The notes: generated from the letters alone by a model not told the origin. A stretch of 62,978 nt of DNA from Sideroxydans sp. (GCA_028687425.1 JAQUAD010000010.1:1-62978); one strand, 5' to 3'; counted from the stretch's first letter, positions 46,080-57,140 are shown. Translations and numbers: made by a program.

Positions 46080-46838
46080 GTGATCAGTTACGAGTTCCCG
46101 CTGAACGAACGTGTGCGCACCCTGCTGCGACTGGAGGATCTGTTCTCACGCATCCGTCGATTCATCGCGCGCGACGCAAGTGAAGACCATCACGCGGCAC
46201 TCGGCGTACTGTTTGAGATCCTTGAGGTCGCCAGCCGTGCCGACTTGAAATCCGAGCTCCTGCAGGAACTGGAGCGGCAAAAGAAATCGCTCAATGCATT
46301 GCACAACAATCCCGCCATCTCGGAGGATGCGCTGGATGCCATCCTGAACGAGATCGAATCGGACTGTGGACGACTACTGGAGATTACCGGCAAGATCGGC
46401 CAGCATTTGCGAGACAACGAATGGCTGATGGGCATCAAGCAGCGCGCAGCGATTCCCGGTGGCGTGTGCGAGTTCGACCTGCCGACCTACCATTACTGGC
46501 AGAATCTGCCCGCCGACAAGCGCCGCGCAGACCTGAATGATTGGCTAGCTCCCCTGCTCCCACTGCAGGACGGGATCGACATCATGCTCAAGCTGTTGCG
46601 GGAAAGCGGAAGACACCATCGCTTCACTGCCCACAACGGGACTTTCCAGCAAATGCAGGGCGGCAAAGTTGCGCAACTGCTATGCGTCACGCTGGATAAT
46701 GAGTTGCCCTGCATTCCGGAGATCAGTGCCAACAAATATGCGCTGAACATCCGCTTCATATCCGCCAATTTCAGTGCGAAGACCACGCTCTATGAACACG
46801 ATGTGGATTTCAATCTGGTCTTCTGCTCCCTGCAATGA
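46080..46838 (+). CDS. zapD: Cell division protein ZapD
   Basis: This 252-residue protein cross-links FtsZ filaments. [22 protein letters not shown] at the start, [26 protein letters not shown] in the middle and [10 protein letters not shown] near the end are typical. It starts with GTG at 46080 with little Shine-Dalgarno. The stop overlaps the yacG start (ATGA). Together with zapA, zapB, ftsA and ftsZ, the window holds most Z-ring regulators. Confidence 0.95.
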   Translation: MISYEFPLNERVRTLLRLEDLFSRIRRFIARDASEDHHAALGVLFEILEVASRADLKSELLQELERQKKSLNALHNNPAISEDALDAILNEIESDCGRLLEITGKIGQHLRDNEWLMGIKQRAAIPGGVCEFDLPTYHYWQNLPADKRRADLNDWLAPLLPLQDGIDIMLKLLRESGRHHRFTAHNGTFQQMQGGKVAQLLCVTLDNELPCIPEISANKYALNIRFISANFSAKTTLYEHDVDFNLVFCSLQ

Positions 46839-47020
46839 CCAAGCCGCTTATCGTCACTTGCCCGACTTGCGGCAAAGAACATGCATGGGATACGAGTAAC
46901 CGCTTTCGTCCATTCTGTAGTGAGCGCTGTCGCCTTATAGACTTGGGAAAGTGGGCGAACGAAGAATATCGCGTTGAACAACGTGAAAGAGATGGTGGCG
47001 ATCAGGAGTCCCAGGCCTGA
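46835..47020 (+). CDS. yacG: DNA gyrase inhibitor / zinc-binding protein YacG
   Basis: This 61-residue protein has the YacG zinc finger. CPTC (residues 9-12) and CSERC (about 28-32) supply four cysteines, followed by [15 protein letters not shown]. In E. coli it binds GyrB and blocks gyrase. It begins within the zapD stop codon, so it is translationally coupled. Its 3' end overlaps the convergent Nudix gene by 19 bases. Confidence 0.93.
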   Translation: MTKPLIVTCPTCGKEHAWDTSNRFRPFCSERCRLIDLGKWANEEYRVEQRERDGGDQESQA

Positions 47021-47946
47021 CGCAGTAACGCGACACCGTGCGCCCCCCGCTGCCATGCGGTCGGCATATCCCCGAGCTTCAGTCCGCCCAGGGCATACAC
47101 AGGAATAGACGATTCTGCTGTAATCGCTGCAAACCGCTCCCAGCCCAGATGCTGCACGCCAGGATGAGACTGTGTCGGCAATACGGGTGACAGCACGGCA
47201 AAATCACAGCCCAACATCTCGGCACGACGCAATTCCTCAGCGTTGTGACATGAAGCACCGCACCAATTCAGGCTTGGACGCTCTGTCAGCTCGGCCAACT
47301 GCGCAGTTGTCAGATGCACACCATCGGCCCCTACCTCTTGCGCCAACGCCACATCGCTGTTTATGAGCACTTTCGCTTCACAGGAATGCGCAAGCGCGAC
47401 CACCTGCTGTGCCAATGCGTGCAACGCTGCTCGCGGCAGTGACTTTTCGCGCAGCTGAATCAGCTTCAACCCGCCATCCAGCCTGGCTTGCAAACCGGCC
47501 ATAAATTGTTCCAGGCCAAGTTCTGCAACATTGCTGATGGCATACAAGGTCGGCAAGGACAACGCACGCAAGATGGGCGCATTCGCTGGCAGGACAGGCT
47601 CGACATTCACCTCCCCGGGTTGCTGCCATGCGAACTGCTGACCTTCATGCGCATGCAGTTCTCCCTGCCAGACAGTGACACGAAAGAATGTCAGGCGCAC
47701 GGTGGCATGTGGATAGGTGAACATCCTAGTGAGCCATGGGTAGGCTGTTTGAACCGTGATACCGAGCTCTTCACGCAACTCGCGCACCAGTGCATCGTGC
47801 GCGGTTTCCCCCGGTTCCACTTTGCCGCCAGGGAACTCCCAGTAGCCGGCCCATATCTTGTCGGGCGGCCGTTGCGCCAGCAAGTAAGTTCCGTCAGGCC
47901 GCTGCAGGACAGCAGCCGATACTTCGACGACTTTATCTTTGGACAT
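47002..47946 (-). CDS. Nudix hydrolase (MutT) fused to ThiE/TenI-like domain
   Basis: This 314-residue protein has an N-terminal MutT domain with the Nudix box [20 protein letters not shown] (about residues 39-58). It should hydrolyse 8-oxo-dGTP. The second half (about 135-314) is a thiamine-phosphate-synthase-like TIM barrel ([24 protein letters not shown]). This fusion is known in beta- and gammaproteobacteria; the role of the ThiE half is unsettled. The ATG at 47946 overlaps the upstream ATPase gene by 14 bases. Confidence 0.9.
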   Translation of the reverse strand: MSKDKVVEVSAAVLQRPDGTYLLAQRPPDKIWAGYWEFPGGKVEPGETAHDALVRELREELGITVQTAYPWLTRMFTYPHATVRLTFFRVTVWQGELHAHEGQQFAWQQPGEVNVEPVLPANAPILRALSLPTLYAISNVAELGLEQFMAGLQARLDGGLKLIQLREKSLPRAALHALAQQVVALAHSCEAKVLINSDVALAQEVGADGVHLTTAQLAELTERPSLNWCGASCHNAEELRRAEMLGCDFAVLSPVLPTQSHPGVQHLGWERFAAITAESSIPVYALGGLKLGDMPTAWQRGAHGVALLRQAWDS

Positions 47947-48796
47947 GCTGGCCACACCAGTCGCGCGCGAATTGTCCGGCGACCCGGCCGCTGCGCGCAC
48001 CACGCATCATTGACCATTGCAGCGCGGCCGTACGTACAGCATCCGTCATGCCTTGCGTCCACCCATGATGCTGCAACCAATGCGCCGCCACGGCCAGATA
48101 CTCATCCTGTGAGAACGGATAGAACGATACCCACAAACCGAATCGCTCGGACAAAGAGACTTTCTCTTCCACGCTTTCAGCGGGATGCACTTCCTCTCCC
48201 GCATATCGCGTGGCCAGATTGTCCTGCATGTAGTCAGCCATCAAGTGGCGACGATTGGATGTCGCGTAGATGAGCAAGTTATCCGAGAACGCCACCAGAT
48301 CACCATCCAGTGCCGCTTTGAGTGCCTGATAACCGGGCTCATCCGCATTGAATGAAAGGTCGTCGCAATACAGGATAAAACGCTCGTCGCGTCCCTGAAC
48401 CAAACCGATGATGTGCGACAAGTCGATCAGGCCCTGCTTGTCGATCTGGATCACGCGCAGGCCATGCTCCGCATATTCGTTCAACAGCGCCTTCACGAGC
48501 GAGGATTTCCCCGTGCCGCGTGCGCCCGAAAGCAATACGTTGTTCGCGGTTCCGCCCTGGACGAATTGCAGCGTATTCTGCTGAATACGTTGCTTCTGCT
48601 CATCTATGCCGAGCAGATCGGAAAGTGCGATGCGCTGGAAATTTGGAACGGGATGCAAGGTGCGTTGCTGATGGTCCCAGCGGAACGCTGCAGCAGCCTG
48701 CCAGTCGGGCGCAAATACCTTTGCGCCCGGCAAGATGTTTTCCAAACGGGAAAGCAGACTATCCGCACGGGAGAGGAATTTATCAAGCTTATCCAT
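47933..48796 (-). CDS. DUF815-type AAA ATPase
   Basis: This 287-residue cytoplasmic ATPase belongs to a conserved but poorly characterised family. It has Walker [18 protein letters not shown] (about residues 92-108), Walker [11 protein letters not shown] and a sensor segment [12 protein letters not shown]. It starts at the ATG at 48796, with GAGGGGAG just upstream. It sits between argJ (28 bases upstream) and the Nudix-ThiE gene, which it overlaps. Its function is not known. Confidence 0.88.
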   Translation of the reverse strand: MDKLDKFLSRADSLLSRLENILPGAKVFAPDWQAAAAFRWDHQQRTLHPVPNFQRIALSDLLGIDEQKQRIQQNTLQFVQGGTANNVLLSGARGTGKSSLVKALLNEYAEHGLRVIQIDKQGLIDLSHIIGLVQGRDERFILYCDDLSFNADEPGYQALKAALDGDLVAFSDNLLIYATSNRRHLMADYMQDNLATRYAGEEVHPAESVEEKVSLSERFGLWVSFYPFSQDEYLAVAAHWLQHHGWTQGMTDAVRTAALQWSMMRGARSGRVAGQFARDWCGQHVQR

Positions 48797-48824
48797 GGCT
48801 CCCCTCAATCCAGATCGCGTTGTA

Positions 48825-50042
48825 TCAACTGCGATAGCTGGCGTTGATCTTCACGTAATCGTATGAGAAATCACATGTCCACAGAGTGGCATCGACTGCA
48901 CCGCGCCCCAGTACCACACGGATGGTGATGTCGCTCTGCTGCATGACACGTTGGCCGTCTTCTTCCTGATAGCTATCTGCGCGACCGCCGTTTTCTGCGA
49001 CCAGCACATCGTCCAGATACACCTTGAGTTTAGACACATCCAGATCAGCCACGCCTGCATACCCGATGGCAGCAAGAATGCGCCCCAAGTTGGGGTCGGA
49101 AGCAAAGAAAGCAGTCTTGACCAGCGGCGAGTGCGCGATGGCGAAGCCGATCTTCTTGCACTCGGCCTCATCCTTGCCACCTTCCAGCTGAATCGTGATG
49201 AACTTGGTGGCACCTTCGCCATCGCGCACGATAGCTTGCGCCAGTTCGGTGGCGACCTCAGTGATGACTGCCTGCATCGCCGCACGATCCGCATCGCCGA
49301 TCTCTGCGCCGCTCTTGCCGGTCGCGATCAGCATCAATGCGTCGTTGGTCGACGTATCGCCATCGACTGTGATGCAATTGAAGGATCGGTTCGCGGCTTC
49401 GCGCACCATCTCCTGCAACAACGGCTGTGCGATTCTGGCATCGGTCGCGATATAACCCAGCATGGTAGCCATGTTGGGATGGATCATGCCCGACCCCTTG
49501 GAAATGCCGGTGACCGTGACGGTCTTGCCACCCAGCTGCAATTGCCTCGATGTCGCCTTGGCCACGATGTCGGTGGTCATGATCGCGTGTGCAGCGTCAT
49601 ACCAGTTGTCCGCCTTCAGGTTGGCAATGGCCATGGGCATGCCTGCAACGATCTTGTCGACGGGCAACGGCTCCATGATCACGCCGGTGGAAAACGGCAG
49701 GATCTGTTCCGGCGCGCAGCCCAACTTGGCGGCCAACTCGGCACAGGTTTGGCGAGCCGCAAGCATGCCTTGCTCCCCGGTTCCGGCATTGGCATTACCG
49801 GTGTTGACCACCAGCGCACGCACCGATTTCGTCGCTGCCAGATACTCCTTGGCAACAGTGACCGGCGCGGCGCAGAAGCGATTGGTAGTGAACACCCCCG
49901 CGACTGTCGCATCGTCTTCCAGCGCAATGATCAGCAGATCCTTGCGGTCTTTGCGCTTGATACCAGCTTCTGCGATACCCAAAGAAACGCCCGCAACGGG
50001 CAACAGTTGTGCCGCGACGGGCGTAGAGAGATTTACCGGCAT
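48825..50042 (-). CDS. argJ: Bifunctional ornithine acetyltransferase / N-acetylglutamate synthase ArgJ
   Basis: This 405-residue proenzyme moves the acetyl group from N-acetylornithine to glutamate, giving the cyclic arginine pathway. It cleaves itself before the Thr of HPNMATMLG (about residues 193-201) into alpha and beta chains. KGSGMI directly before and [14 protein letters not shown] (about 79-92) are conserved. It starts 12 bases after the stop of the cyclic-nucleotide-binding gene, so the two are probably co-transcribed. Confidence 0.96.
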   Translation of the reverse strand: MPVNLSTPVAAQLLPVAGVSLGIAEAGIKRKDRKDLLIIALEDDATVAGVFTTNRFCAAPVTVAKEYLAATKSVRALVVNTGNANAGTGEQGMLAARQTCAELAAKLGCAPEQILPFSTGVIMEPLPVDKIVAGMPMAIANLKADNWYDAAHAIMTTDIVAKATSRQLQLGGKTVTVTGISKGSGMIHPNMATMLGYIATDARIAQPLLQEMVREAANRSFNCITVDGDTSTNDALMLIATGKSGAEIGDADRAAMQAVITEVATELAQAIVRDGEGATKFITIQLEGGKDEAECKKIGFAIAHSPLVKTAFFASDPNLGRILAAIGYAGVADLDVSKLKVYLDDVLVAENGGRADSYQEEDGQRVMQQSDITIRVVLGRGAVDATLWTCDFSYDYVKINASYRS

Positions 50043-50054
50043 GTTGATTTCAGA

Positions 50055-50552
50055 TCAGAGGTGGCGGCCTGTCTTGTACAAGTAATTGGTCATTTCGACC
50101 GACTGTGCATTCATGCGACGCACGATGCCATGCGTATGGCGCACGATGCCGCGCATGACGTAATAAACAATGGCGGGCTGGGTATTGAGCAACGATTCCA
50201 GCCTGCAGCGATCGAGGATCAACACCTGGCAATCGGTTTTAGCAGTGATCGTGGCACTGATCTGCGAGGCACTGCCACCGACGAAGGTGATGATGCCGGC
50301 CAGATCACCCGGCTGCAACAGGTGCAGCGTCGCTTGCTCGCTGCCAATGTTGGCGGTTGCCTCAACTTCGCCGCTGGCCAGCATAACCAGCGAATTCTTG
50401 AGCTTTTCCTCGCCCGGACGCAGCAGACTTTCCCCTGCCTTGAACTCTCGCACTTCGAACAGCTGTCCCAGCGACTCGATCTCGGCATCGCGCAGTTCTT
50501 CCGTCAGTGTCGAATTATGCAAGGTTTGCAGAATCATTTGGTCCGTCACCAT
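50055..50552 (-). CDS. Stand-alone cyclic-nucleotide-binding domain protein
   Basis: This 165-residue protein consists of one cNMP-binding (Crp-like) beta-barrel (REFKAGESLLRPGEE, LASGEVEATANIG, LLQPGDLAGIITFVGG) and a C-terminal helix. There is no helix-turn-helix, so it is not a Crp/Fnr transcription factor by itself. It may bind a nucleotide and act on a partner. GGGAG precedes the ATG at 50552. It sits between secA (26 bases upstream) and argJ on the same strand. Confidence 0.8.
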   Translation of the reverse strand: MVTDQMILQTLHNSTLTEELRDAEIESLGQLFEVREFKAGESLLRPGEEKLKNSLVMLASGEVEATANIGSEQATLHLLQPGDLAGIITFVGGSASQISATITAKTDCQVLILDRCRLESLLNTQPAIVYYVMRGIVRHTHGIVRRMNAQSVEMTNYLYKTGRHL

Positions 50553-50578
50553 CTTTGGTCTCCCTAGATTTTTATGTG

Positions 50579-53290
50579 TTAATTCAGTTTACCGTGGCAC
50601 TGTTTATATTTCTTGCCTGAACCACAGGGACACGGGTCGTTGCGTCCGACCTTCTCGCCTCCCCGCACGAACGGCTTGTGCTCCTCCCCGGTGCTTCCCG
50701 ATGCCAGCGCTTCCTCATAGGCCGCGTGATGATACTGCACATTTTCCGGCGCGTGGGGCACTTCAGCCGCCTGCACCGCCTCTTCGCTACGAATCTGCAC
50801 ATTCATCAGCGTCTGCGTCACATCGCGCTTGATACCATCCAGCATGGCCGAGAACAGCTCGAAGGCCTCGCGCTTGTATTCCTGTTTGGGGTTCTTCTGC
50901 GCATAACCGCGCAAATGGATGCCCTGGCGCAGATGATCCAGCGAGGCCAGATGCTCGCGCCAATGCTGATCCACACTCTGCAGCATCACGATGCGCTCAT
51001 AGCCGTGCATCACCTCGGCGCTGACCTGATCCACTTTAGCCTGGTACTGTTGACTTGCCGCTTCGATGATGCGCGCTACCAACCCTTCCGCATCCAGCTG
51101 CTTGTCCTGTTCCATCCACTCCACAACAGGCAATTGCATCTGGAATTCAGCTAGCAGTGCCTTTTCCAGTCCAGGAACATCCCATTGTTCTTCCATGCTG
51201 CCAGGCGGTAGATGCAGCTCGACCAGTTCACGCAGCACACCGCCTCGCATCGAGGTCACGGTTTCGCTGATATCGGTGCTTTCCAGCAACTCGGCACGTT
51301 GCTGATAGATCACCTTGCGCTGGTCGTTCGCCACATCGTCATACTCGAGAATCTGCTTGCGCATATCGAAGTTGCGTGCTTCGACCTTGCGCTGTGCGTT
51401 CTCGATGGCACGCGTCACCCAGACATGCTCGATGGCCTCGCCTTCCGGCAGCTTGAACCTGTTCATGATCGCCGCCACACGGTCGGAAGCAAAGATGCGC
51501 AGCAGCGAATCTTCCAGCGACAGATAGAAGCGACTGGATCCAGGATCGCCCTGACGACCGGAACGTCCACGCAGCTGGTTGTCCACGCGACGAGACTCAT
51601 GACGCTCAGTGCCGATGATATGCAGACCGCCGCTGGCCAACACCTGCTCATGCACCGGCTGCCATTCGGCACGCAGCTCGGCCACGCGTTTCTCCCGCGC
51701 ATCCGCATCCAGACTTTCGTCCATGCGCACCAGTTCGATCGGCTTTTCCACATTGCCACCCAGCACGATGTCGGTACCGCGGCCGGCCATGTTGGTGGCG
51801 ATGGTGATCATGCCGGGTCGGCCTGCCTGAGCAACGATTTCGGCTTCGCGTGCATGCTGCTTGGCGTTCAGCACCTGATGCGGCAGGCCAGCCTTCTGCA
51901 TCAACCCGGACAGCAATTCCGAAGTCTCGATGGAAGTGGTGCCTACCAGCACCGGCTGCCCGCGCTTGTGACAATCACGTACGTCGGCGATGACGGCCGC
52001 ATATTTCTCTTTGGCCGTGAGATAGACCTTGTCCATCAGATCCTGACGCACTGTCGGGCGGTGCGGCGGCACGATGACCGTCTCCAGGTTATAGATGGAC
52101 TGGAATTCGAAGGCTTCCGTATCGGCCGTGCCGGTCATGCCTGACAGACGGTTGTACATACGGAAATAATTCTGGAAAGTGATGGAGGCCAGCGTTTGGT
52201 TTTCCTTCTGGATGTCCACCCCTTCCTTGGCTTCCACTGCCTGATGCAAACCATCGGACCAGCGGCGGCCGGCCATCAGTCGCCCGGTGAATTCGTCCAC
52301 GATCACCACCTCTCCGTCCTGGATCACGTAATGCTGATCAAGATGGAACAGGTTATGCGCACGCAGGGCGGCATACAGATGATGGATCAGCGTGATGTTG
52401 GACGGGTCGTAGAGACTGCCGCCTTCTGGCAACAGTCCGGCCTGAGACAGCAGCTGCTCCGCATGCTCATGGCCCGCTTCGCTCAGCAGGATCTGGTGAC
52501 TCTTCTCGTCCACACTATAGTCGCCGGGCGCTTCATCATCAGCCTGTCGCACCAGCTTGGGTGCCAGTGCGTTGACGCGGACGTAGATGTCGACGTTGTC
52601 TTCCGCCTGGCCGGAGATGATCAACGGGGTACGCGCCTCATCGATCAAGATGGAGTCCACTTCATCCACGATGGCGAAATTCAGGCCACGCTGGAAACGG
52701 TCTTCCGCTCGCGCCGCCATATTGTCGCGCAAATAATCGAAGCCGAATTCGTTATTGGTACCGTAGGTGATGTCAGCACTGTACGCTGCCAGTTTGTCCG
52801 CATGGTCCATATTGGACAGGATGACGCCGACAGAAAGTCCGAGGAAGCGATAGAGACGCCCCATCCACTCCGCATCGCGCGAAGCCAGATAATCGTTCAC
52901 CGTCACCACATGCACGCCCTTGCCGGACAAGGCATTCAGGTAAGCGGGCAGTGTCGCCATCAGCGTCTTGCCTTCGCCGGTGCGCATCTCGGCGATCTTG
53001 CCGTAATGCAGCACCATGCCACCAATCAGCTGCACATCGAAATGGCGCATCTGCAGTACACGCTTGCCGCCTTCCCGCACCACCGCGAACGCCTCAGGCA
53101 ATAGCGAATCCAGCGCCTCTCCATTCTCCACGCGCTGTTTGAATTCGGCAGTCTTGGCCTGCAACGCCTCATCTGACAGCGCCTGCATCGACGACTCCAA
53201 TGCATTGATGCGCGCTACATTTTGTCTATATTGTTTGAGCAGACGGTCGTTACGACTACCGAAGACGGATTTCAACAATTTGGAGATCAT
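50579..53290 (-). CDS. secA: Preprotein translocase ATPase SecA
   Basis: This 903-residue motor drives unfolded preproteins through SecYEG. It has the Walker A region [17 protein letters not shown] (about residues 103-119), [19 protein letters not shown] and [13 protein letters not shown]. Also present are [17 protein letters not shown] and the C-terminal zinc motif [14 protein letters not shown], which binds SecB and lipids. The start at 53290 ([12 protein letters not shown]) fits the family; an in-frame TTG at 53323 is not needed. The Shine-Dalgarno is weak. Confidence 0.98.
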   Translation of the reverse strand: MISKLLKSVFGSRNDRLLKQYRQNVARINALESSMQALSDEALQAKTAEFKQRVENGEALDSLLPEAFAVVREGGKRVLQMRHFDVQLIGGMVLHYGKIAEMRTGEGKTLMATLPAYLNALSGKGVHVVTVNDYLASRDAEWMGRLYRFLGLSVGVILSNMDHADKLAAYSADITYGTNNEFGFDYLRDNMAARAEDRFQRGLNFAIVDEVDSILIDEARTPLIISGQAEDNVDIYVRVNALAPKLVRQADDEAPGDYSVDEKSHQILLSEAGHEHAEQLLSQAGLLPEGGSLYDPSNITLIHHLYAALRAHNLFHLDQHYVIQDGEVVIVDEFTGRLMAGRRWSDGLHQAVEAKEGVDIQKENQTLASITFQNYFRMYNRLSGMTGTADTEAFEFQSIYNLETVIVPPHRPTVRQDLMDKVYLTAKEKYAAVIADVRDCHKRGQPVLVGTTSIETSELLSGLMQKAGLPHQVLNAKQHAREAEIVAQAGRPGMITIATNMAGRGTDIVLGGNVEKPIELVRMDESLDADAREKRVAELRAEWQPVHEQVLASGGLHIIGTERHESRRVDNQLRGRSGRQGDPGSSRFYLSLEDSLLRIFASDRVAAIMNRFKLPEGEAIEHVWVTRAIENAQRKVEARNFDMRKQILEYDDVANDQRKVIYQQRAELLESTDISETVTSMRGGVLRELVELHLPPGSMEEQWDVPGLEKALLAEFQMQLPVVEWMEQDKQLDAEGLVARIIEAASQQYQAKVDQVSAEVMHGYERIVMLQSVDQHWREHLASLDHLRQGIHLRGYAQKNPKQEYKREAFELFSAMLDGIKRDVTQTLMNVQIRSEEAVQAAEVPHAPENVQYHHAAYEEALASGSTGEEHKPFVRGGEKVGRNDPCPCGSGKKYKQCHGKLN

Positions 53291-53325
53291 GCTTGTATTT
53301 TCTGTGACGATTGTGACGAACAAAT

Positions 53326-53354
53326 AAAAAAGGGTGAGGTACCCACCTCACCCT
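53326..53354 (-). terminator. Terminator between the M23 peptidase gene and secA
   Basis: On the minus strand AGGGTGAGGT pairs with ACCTCACCCT (53345-53354 and 53331-53340) across four bases, followed by TTTTT. It ends the M23 peptidase transcript 41 bases before the secA start, so secA needs its own promoter. Confidence 0.9.
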
Positions 53355-53372
53355 GCCGTAAAGACGCTTGCT

Positions 53373-54296
53373 TCAACTGGCTGCATTTTCCAGGAAGCGC
53401 ACCGGATTCTGTGCCGCCCCCCTGTATCTCACTTCAAAATGCAGGTGGTTGCCAGTAGAACGCCCGGTACTTCCGACTTTCGCGATCTCATGCCCGCGAC
53501 GCACGACCTCGCCGACCTTGACGAGTATCTTGGATGCATGTGCATAACGGGTGATGATCTGGTTACCGTGATCTATCTCGACCATATTACCATATTGGGG
53601 ATGCATGCCCGCGAACACCACCACCCCGCCTGCCGAGGCATATATCGGTGTTCCTGCTGGAACCATGTAATCCACGCCTTCATGCATCGCATTCTTGCCG
53701 GTAAAGGGATCGATACGCCAGCCGAAATTGGAGGAATACCAGCTCACCGTGATCGGCGCCACCGATGGCAGCATCTTCTTGTCCAACTTATCCTGCTGTA
53801 GCAATGTCTCCAGCGCGACCAGTTTGTCGTTTCTGTCGCCCAGCAATGAGGTCAGATCATTCAGCTGCTGCATCATTGATTCCATCGAAATATCCTGCTG
53901 CGGAGGGACAAGCAGTAATGGACCACCCTGAGCCGGCTTTTGCCCGAATGAAAACTCTTGCGGTTTCATGCCGCTCAGTTTTGCGAGACGCGCACCCAGA
54001 CCATCAAGACGCTGCAGCTGTGCTTGCATCTGTCCCAGACGCACCGCCATCGCATCCAGACTCTGGCGCATAAACAATTCCTGCTTGCGCAATTCATCGT
54101 CCTGCGCACTGGCCAACCAGCTGCGCAATTCTTTACTGATCACGCCCGACTGAAAGCGCACGATGCCATACTGTGCCGTCAGTACTGCCGCCACGAACAA
54201 GGCTAGCGCCATGAAAACGGCCAGCATCATATGCGTACCAGTCAGCGTCAGGCTGCGTGCTTTTGCTGAACTGTTCGAAACTAGAATAATATTCAC
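53373..54296 (-). CDS. M23-family murein endopeptidase-like membrane protein
   Basis: This 307-residue protein has one N-terminal helix (MMLAVFMALALFVAAVL, about residues 23-40), a coiled coil (about 60-110) and a C-terminal LytM domain. The zinc ligands are present (HEGVDYMVPAGTPIYASAGG and HLHFEVR), so it may be an active peptidoglycan peptidase rather than an EnvC-type activator. I start it at the GTG at 54296, which has GGGGGAG seven bases upstream. The TTG at 54323 lacks such a site. It is divergent from dciA across only 33 bases. Confidence 0.88.
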   Translation of the reverse strand: MNIILVSNSSAKARSLTLTGTHMMLAVFMALALFVAAVLTAQYGIVRFQSGVISKELRSWLASAQDDELRKQELFMRQSLDAMAVRLGQMQAQLQRLDGLGARLAKLSGMKPQEFSFGQKPAQGGPLLLVPPQQDISMESMMQQLNDLTSLLGDRNDKLVALETLLQQDKLDKKMLPSVAPITVSWYSSNFGWRIDPFTGKNAMHEGVDYMVPAGTPIYASAGGVVVFAGMHPQYGNMVEIDHGNQIITRYAHASKILVKVGEVVRRGHEIAKVGSTGRSTGNHLHFEVRYRGAAQNPVRFLENAAS

Positions 54297-54329
54297 GTAT
54301 CCACTCCCCCACGAGATTCCCAAACGACT

Positions 54330-54752
54330 GTGCCTAACCGCCTGAATGACTTTCTGGACTCAGATCCAAAGCTGAAGAAACTTGCATTGGCAGCACGCCA
54401 GCTTGCGCGGTTACAGCAGCTGTATCGTTCCATCGCACCGCCTTCGCTAGTCCAAGGCAGCCGTGTGTTGCGGTTTGAAAACAATCATTTGACCTTGGCT
54501 GCCGACAATGGCGCCGTCGCCAGCAAACTCAAACAACTCGCCCCTCAATTGATTTCTTCATTTCGAACAAGGGGATGCGAGGTTACTGGAATTCAAACTC
54601 AGGTGCAAGTAAACGCCAATCCGCCTGCAACGCCGTCGCCACCGAGGAAAGTTGGCGAACAAGGGCGTGTTGCACTGGGGGAATTGGCGCATGATCTACC
54701 GGAGGGTGAATTGAAGTCGGCCATAGAACGCCTTGCCCAAATCAGGCGCTAG
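54330..54752 (+). CDS. DUF721/DciA-like protein
   Basis: This 140-residue protein resembles the DUF721 family, whose best-known member DciA loads the replicative helicase in bacteria without DnaC. LKKLALAARQLARLQQLYRSIAPP and the NGAVASKLKQLAPQLISSFRTRG segment are the KH-like core. It starts with GTG at 54330 and shares a CTAG stop region with the convergent small membrane gene. The position next to secA and lpxC is usual for this family in betaproteobacteria. Confidence 0.78.
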   Translation: MPNRLNDFLDSDPKLKKLALAARQLARLQQLYRSIAPPSLVQGSRVLRFENNHLTLAADNGAVASKLKQLAPQLISSFRTRGCEVTGIQTQVQVNANPPATPSPPRKVGEQGRVALGELAHDLPEGELKSAIERLAQIRR

Positions 54753-54946
54753 ACAAAGACACGCCAGGCGACCAGCCCAAAACGTTCCAAGGCATACAGT
54801 ACGGCAGACACAAGCAGCAGGAACAACAGGAAGCGCACGACCTGCCCGATAAAATTCAGATAGCGAACATCCCGCGTGAACAGATAAGCCAGCCCTGAAA
54901 CTGCCAGCAACAGCGCTGACAGCAACAAGACCAGTCGGATCAGCAT
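54749..54946 (-). CDS. Small two-helix membrane protein
   Basis: This 65-residue protein is mostly two hydrophobic helices (LIRLVLLLSALLLAVSGLAYLF and FIGQVVRFLLFLLLVSAVLYAL) joined by a short TRDVRYLN loop. GGGGG lies before the ATG at 54946. It follows lpxC by 12 bases on the same strand and is probably the last gene of that transcript. Its function is unknown. Confidence 0.75.
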   Translation of the reverse strand: MLIRLVLLLSALLLAVSGLAYLFTRDVRYLNFIGQVVRFLLFLLLVSAVLYALERFGLVAWRVFV

Positions 54947-54958
54947 ATCGCCCCCTGA

Positions 54959-55870
54959 TCAGACAGGCTGCAGTTGCAGGCGCAGAAAATCTGGCGCCTC
55001 CTCAGCCTTGGCAAAGGTAGCGAATTCCCATGCCGTCTCGTCTGCCAGCAAGGCCCGGCACAGTGCATTATTCAAGGCATGACCGGATTTGTAGCCGGAA
55101 AAGGCGCCGATCAGCGGATGGCCCAGCAGATACAGGTCACCGATCGCATCCAGCACCTTGTGCTTGACGAACTCATCGTTAAAGCGCAGTCCGTCCGGAT
55201 TAATCACGCGGTATTCGTCCATGTGGATTGCGTTGTCCAGATTGGCACCCAGTGCCAAGCCTTGGGCGCGCATGCTCTCTACATCCTGCATGAAACCGAA
55301 AGTGCGTGCCCGACTGACTTCCTTAATATAGGAATGCACGCCCAAGTCGACTACAACATCCTGCTTGGTATTAGCAAACACCGGGTGCGCGAAATTAATG
55401 GTGAAACTCAGCTTGTAACCGTTGAATGGCTCGAAGCGCACCCACCTGTCTCCATCCTTTACTTCGACAGTCTTTTTGATGCGGATGAATTTCTTCGGTG
55501 CATCCTGTTCGACGATACCCGCCGATTGCAGCAGAAAGATAAAAGTACCGGCGCTGCCGTCCATGATGGGCAATTCGGAACTGGTCAATTCCACGATGGC
55601 GTTATCGATCCCCAGCCCTGCCAAAGCCGACATCAGATGTTCGACCGTGGCCACACGTGCACCTTTTGCTTCCAGACAGGTAGACAGGCGCGTGTCATGC
55701 ACCGCATGTGCTTCGGCACGTATGTCCGATGACTGTGGCAGATCCACGCGACGGAACACGATGCCGCTGTCGATAGCCGCCGGACGCAAGGTCAGATAGA
55801 CCTTTTCTCCGGTATGCAAGCCGACACCGGTCGCTTCGACCACCGTCTTCAATGTACGCTGTTTGACCAT
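54959..55870 (-). CDS. lpxC: UDP-3-O-acyl-N-acetylglucosamine deacetylase LpxC
   Basis: This 303-residue zinc enzyme catalyses the committed step of lipid A synthesis. [24 protein letters not shown] is the standard N-terminus. The zinc ligands are the His in [16 protein letters not shown] (about residue 78) and the His and Asp in [17 protein letters not shown] (about 237-241). [12 protein letters not shown] near the end carries the catalytic His. It follows ftsZ by 84 bases, the conserved end of the cell wall cluster. Confidence 0.97.
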   Translation of the reverse strand: MVKQRTLKTVVEATGVGLHTGEKVYLTLRPAAIDSGIVFRRVDLPQSSDIRAEAHAVHDTRLSTCLEAKGARVATVEHLMSALAGLGIDNAIVELTSSELPIMDGSAGTFIFLLQSAGIVEQDAPKKFIRIKKTVEVKDGDRWVRFEPFNGYKLSFTINFAHPVFANTKQDVVVDLGVHSYIKEVSRARTFGFMQDVESMRAQGLALGANLDNAIHMDEYRVINPDGLRFNDEFVKHKVLDAIGDLYLLGHPLIGAFSGYKSGHALNNALCRALLADETAWEFATFAKAEEAPDFLRLQLQPV

Positions 55871-55954
55871 TCCTGATTACCCGACTGATTTGATGGCGAG
55901 TTTAGCATAGGCTGCAGCAGCAGCCTGCCCCTGCGCCATCAGCATCTCTCCTGT

Positions 55955-57112
55955 TCAGTCTGCCTGTTTGCGCAGGAATGACGGGATGTCCAGTGTCTCC
56001 ACGCCCGACTGCTTCATTGCTTCCACTGCTTCACGATGACGGCCGCTGCGCATCACTGCCGGCATATCCAGCTCGCTGAAATCGACCATAGGCGCATCAT
56101 GCGTACCGGTACGCAGCTGGGCTTGCGGCACCAGCACCGGTCTTGCCTGCGGCTTGCGGACCTCGCCCAATCCAGTCGCCACGATCGTCACGCGCAGCTC
56201 ATCGCCCATGTTCTCATCGAACACGGAACCGACGATCACAGTCGCTTCGGAAGCCGCAAACTGGAAGCAGTTCATCACTTCGTGGAACTCTTCCAGCGTG
56301 ATATTGCTGCTGGAAGTAATGTTCACCAGCACCCCACGCGCGCCGGTCAGGTCCACATCCTCCAGCAATGGGCTGGCGATGGCCTGTTCCGCAGCACGCT
56401 TCGCACGACCTTCGCCGGAAGAAGAGGCTGCGCCCATCATCGCCATGCCGTTCTCGGACATCAGCGTGCACACGTCGGCGAAGTCCACGTTCACCATTCC
56501 CGGCACATTGATCACTTCTGCGATACCGGCCACTGCCCCCTGCAACACGCCGTTGGCTGCCTTGAAAGCTTCCGGCAATGTGGTCTTGCCGCCCAGCACT
56601 TCCATCAACTTGGCATTCGGCACGATGATCAGCGAGTCGACGTATGCACTCAGCTCTTCGATGCCCTGCTGTGCCAGAGTCATGCGCTTGCCTTCGAACA
56701 CGAACGGTTTGGTCACAACGGCTACGGTCAGGATGCCCAGTTCCTTGGCCACCTGCGCCACGATAGGCGCTGCACCGGTACCGGTGCCGCCGCCCATGCC
56801 TGCGGTGATGAACACCATGTTTGCGCCATCGATGATCTCGGCGATGCGCTCGCGATCCTCTTCTGCTGCAGCCTGACCGATTGCAGGCTTGGCACCCGCC
56901 CCCAGGCCCTTGGTCAGCGCAGAACCAATCTGCAGCTGCACGCGAGCCTGGCTGCGTTTCAACGCCTGTGCATCGGTGTTGATGGTAATGAACTCGACAC
57001 CTTGCACACCCTGTTCGATCATGTGATCGACCGCATTGCCGCCGCAGCCGCCCACGCCCACCACCTTGATCACCGCGCCTTGCGGTTGTGCATCCAACAG
57101 TTCGAAAGCCAT
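55955..57112 (-). CDS. ftsZ: Cell division GTPase FtsZ
   Basis: This 385-residue tubulin homologue forms the division ring. VIKVVGVGGCGGNAVDHMI, the GTP-binding AGMGGGTGTGAAP (about residues 105-117) and NVDFADVCTLMSE are intact. The C-terminal peptide TLDIPSFLRKQAD is the tail that binds FtsA, ZipA and ZapD. AAGGAG is followed by two adjacent ATG codons; the second, at 57112, has better spacing, while 57115 would add one Met. A candidate promoter with a 12-base palindrome lies just upstream. Confidence 0.98.
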   Translation of the reverse strand: MAFELLDAQPQGAVIKVVGVGGCGGNAVDHMIEQGVQGVEFITINTDAQALKRSQARVQLQIGSALTKGLGAGAKPAIGQAAAEEDRERIAEIIDGANMVFITAGMGGGTGTGAAPIVAQVAKELGILTVAVVTKPFVFEGKRMTLAQQGIEELSAYVDSLIIVPNAKLMEVLGGKTTLPEAFKAANGVLQGAVAGIAEVINVPGMVNVDFADVCTLMSENGMAMMGAASSSGEGRAKRAAEQAIASPLLEDVDLTGARGVLVNITSSSNITLEEFHEVMNCFQFAASEATVIVGSVFDENMGDELRVTIVATGLGEVRKPQARPVLVPQAQLRTGTHDAPMVDFSELDMPAVMRSGRHREAVEAMKQSGVETLDIPSFLRKQAD

Positions 57113-57140
57113 CATTTTTCTCCTTAAAGTAAATAACAAA

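Noticed and set aside
55909-55926. AGGCTGC-AGCA-GCAGCCT hairpin between ftsZ and lpxC, as a terminator
   Set aside because: No T-run follows on either strand, and lpxC is normally read from the upstream cluster. It may be a processing hairpin but cannot be called a terminator.
56036-57127. A 363-codon open frame opposite ftsZ, and a similar frame at 57269-58285 opposite ftsA
   Set aside because: Both are His/Arg-rich shadows of highly conserved genes with no motif of their own.
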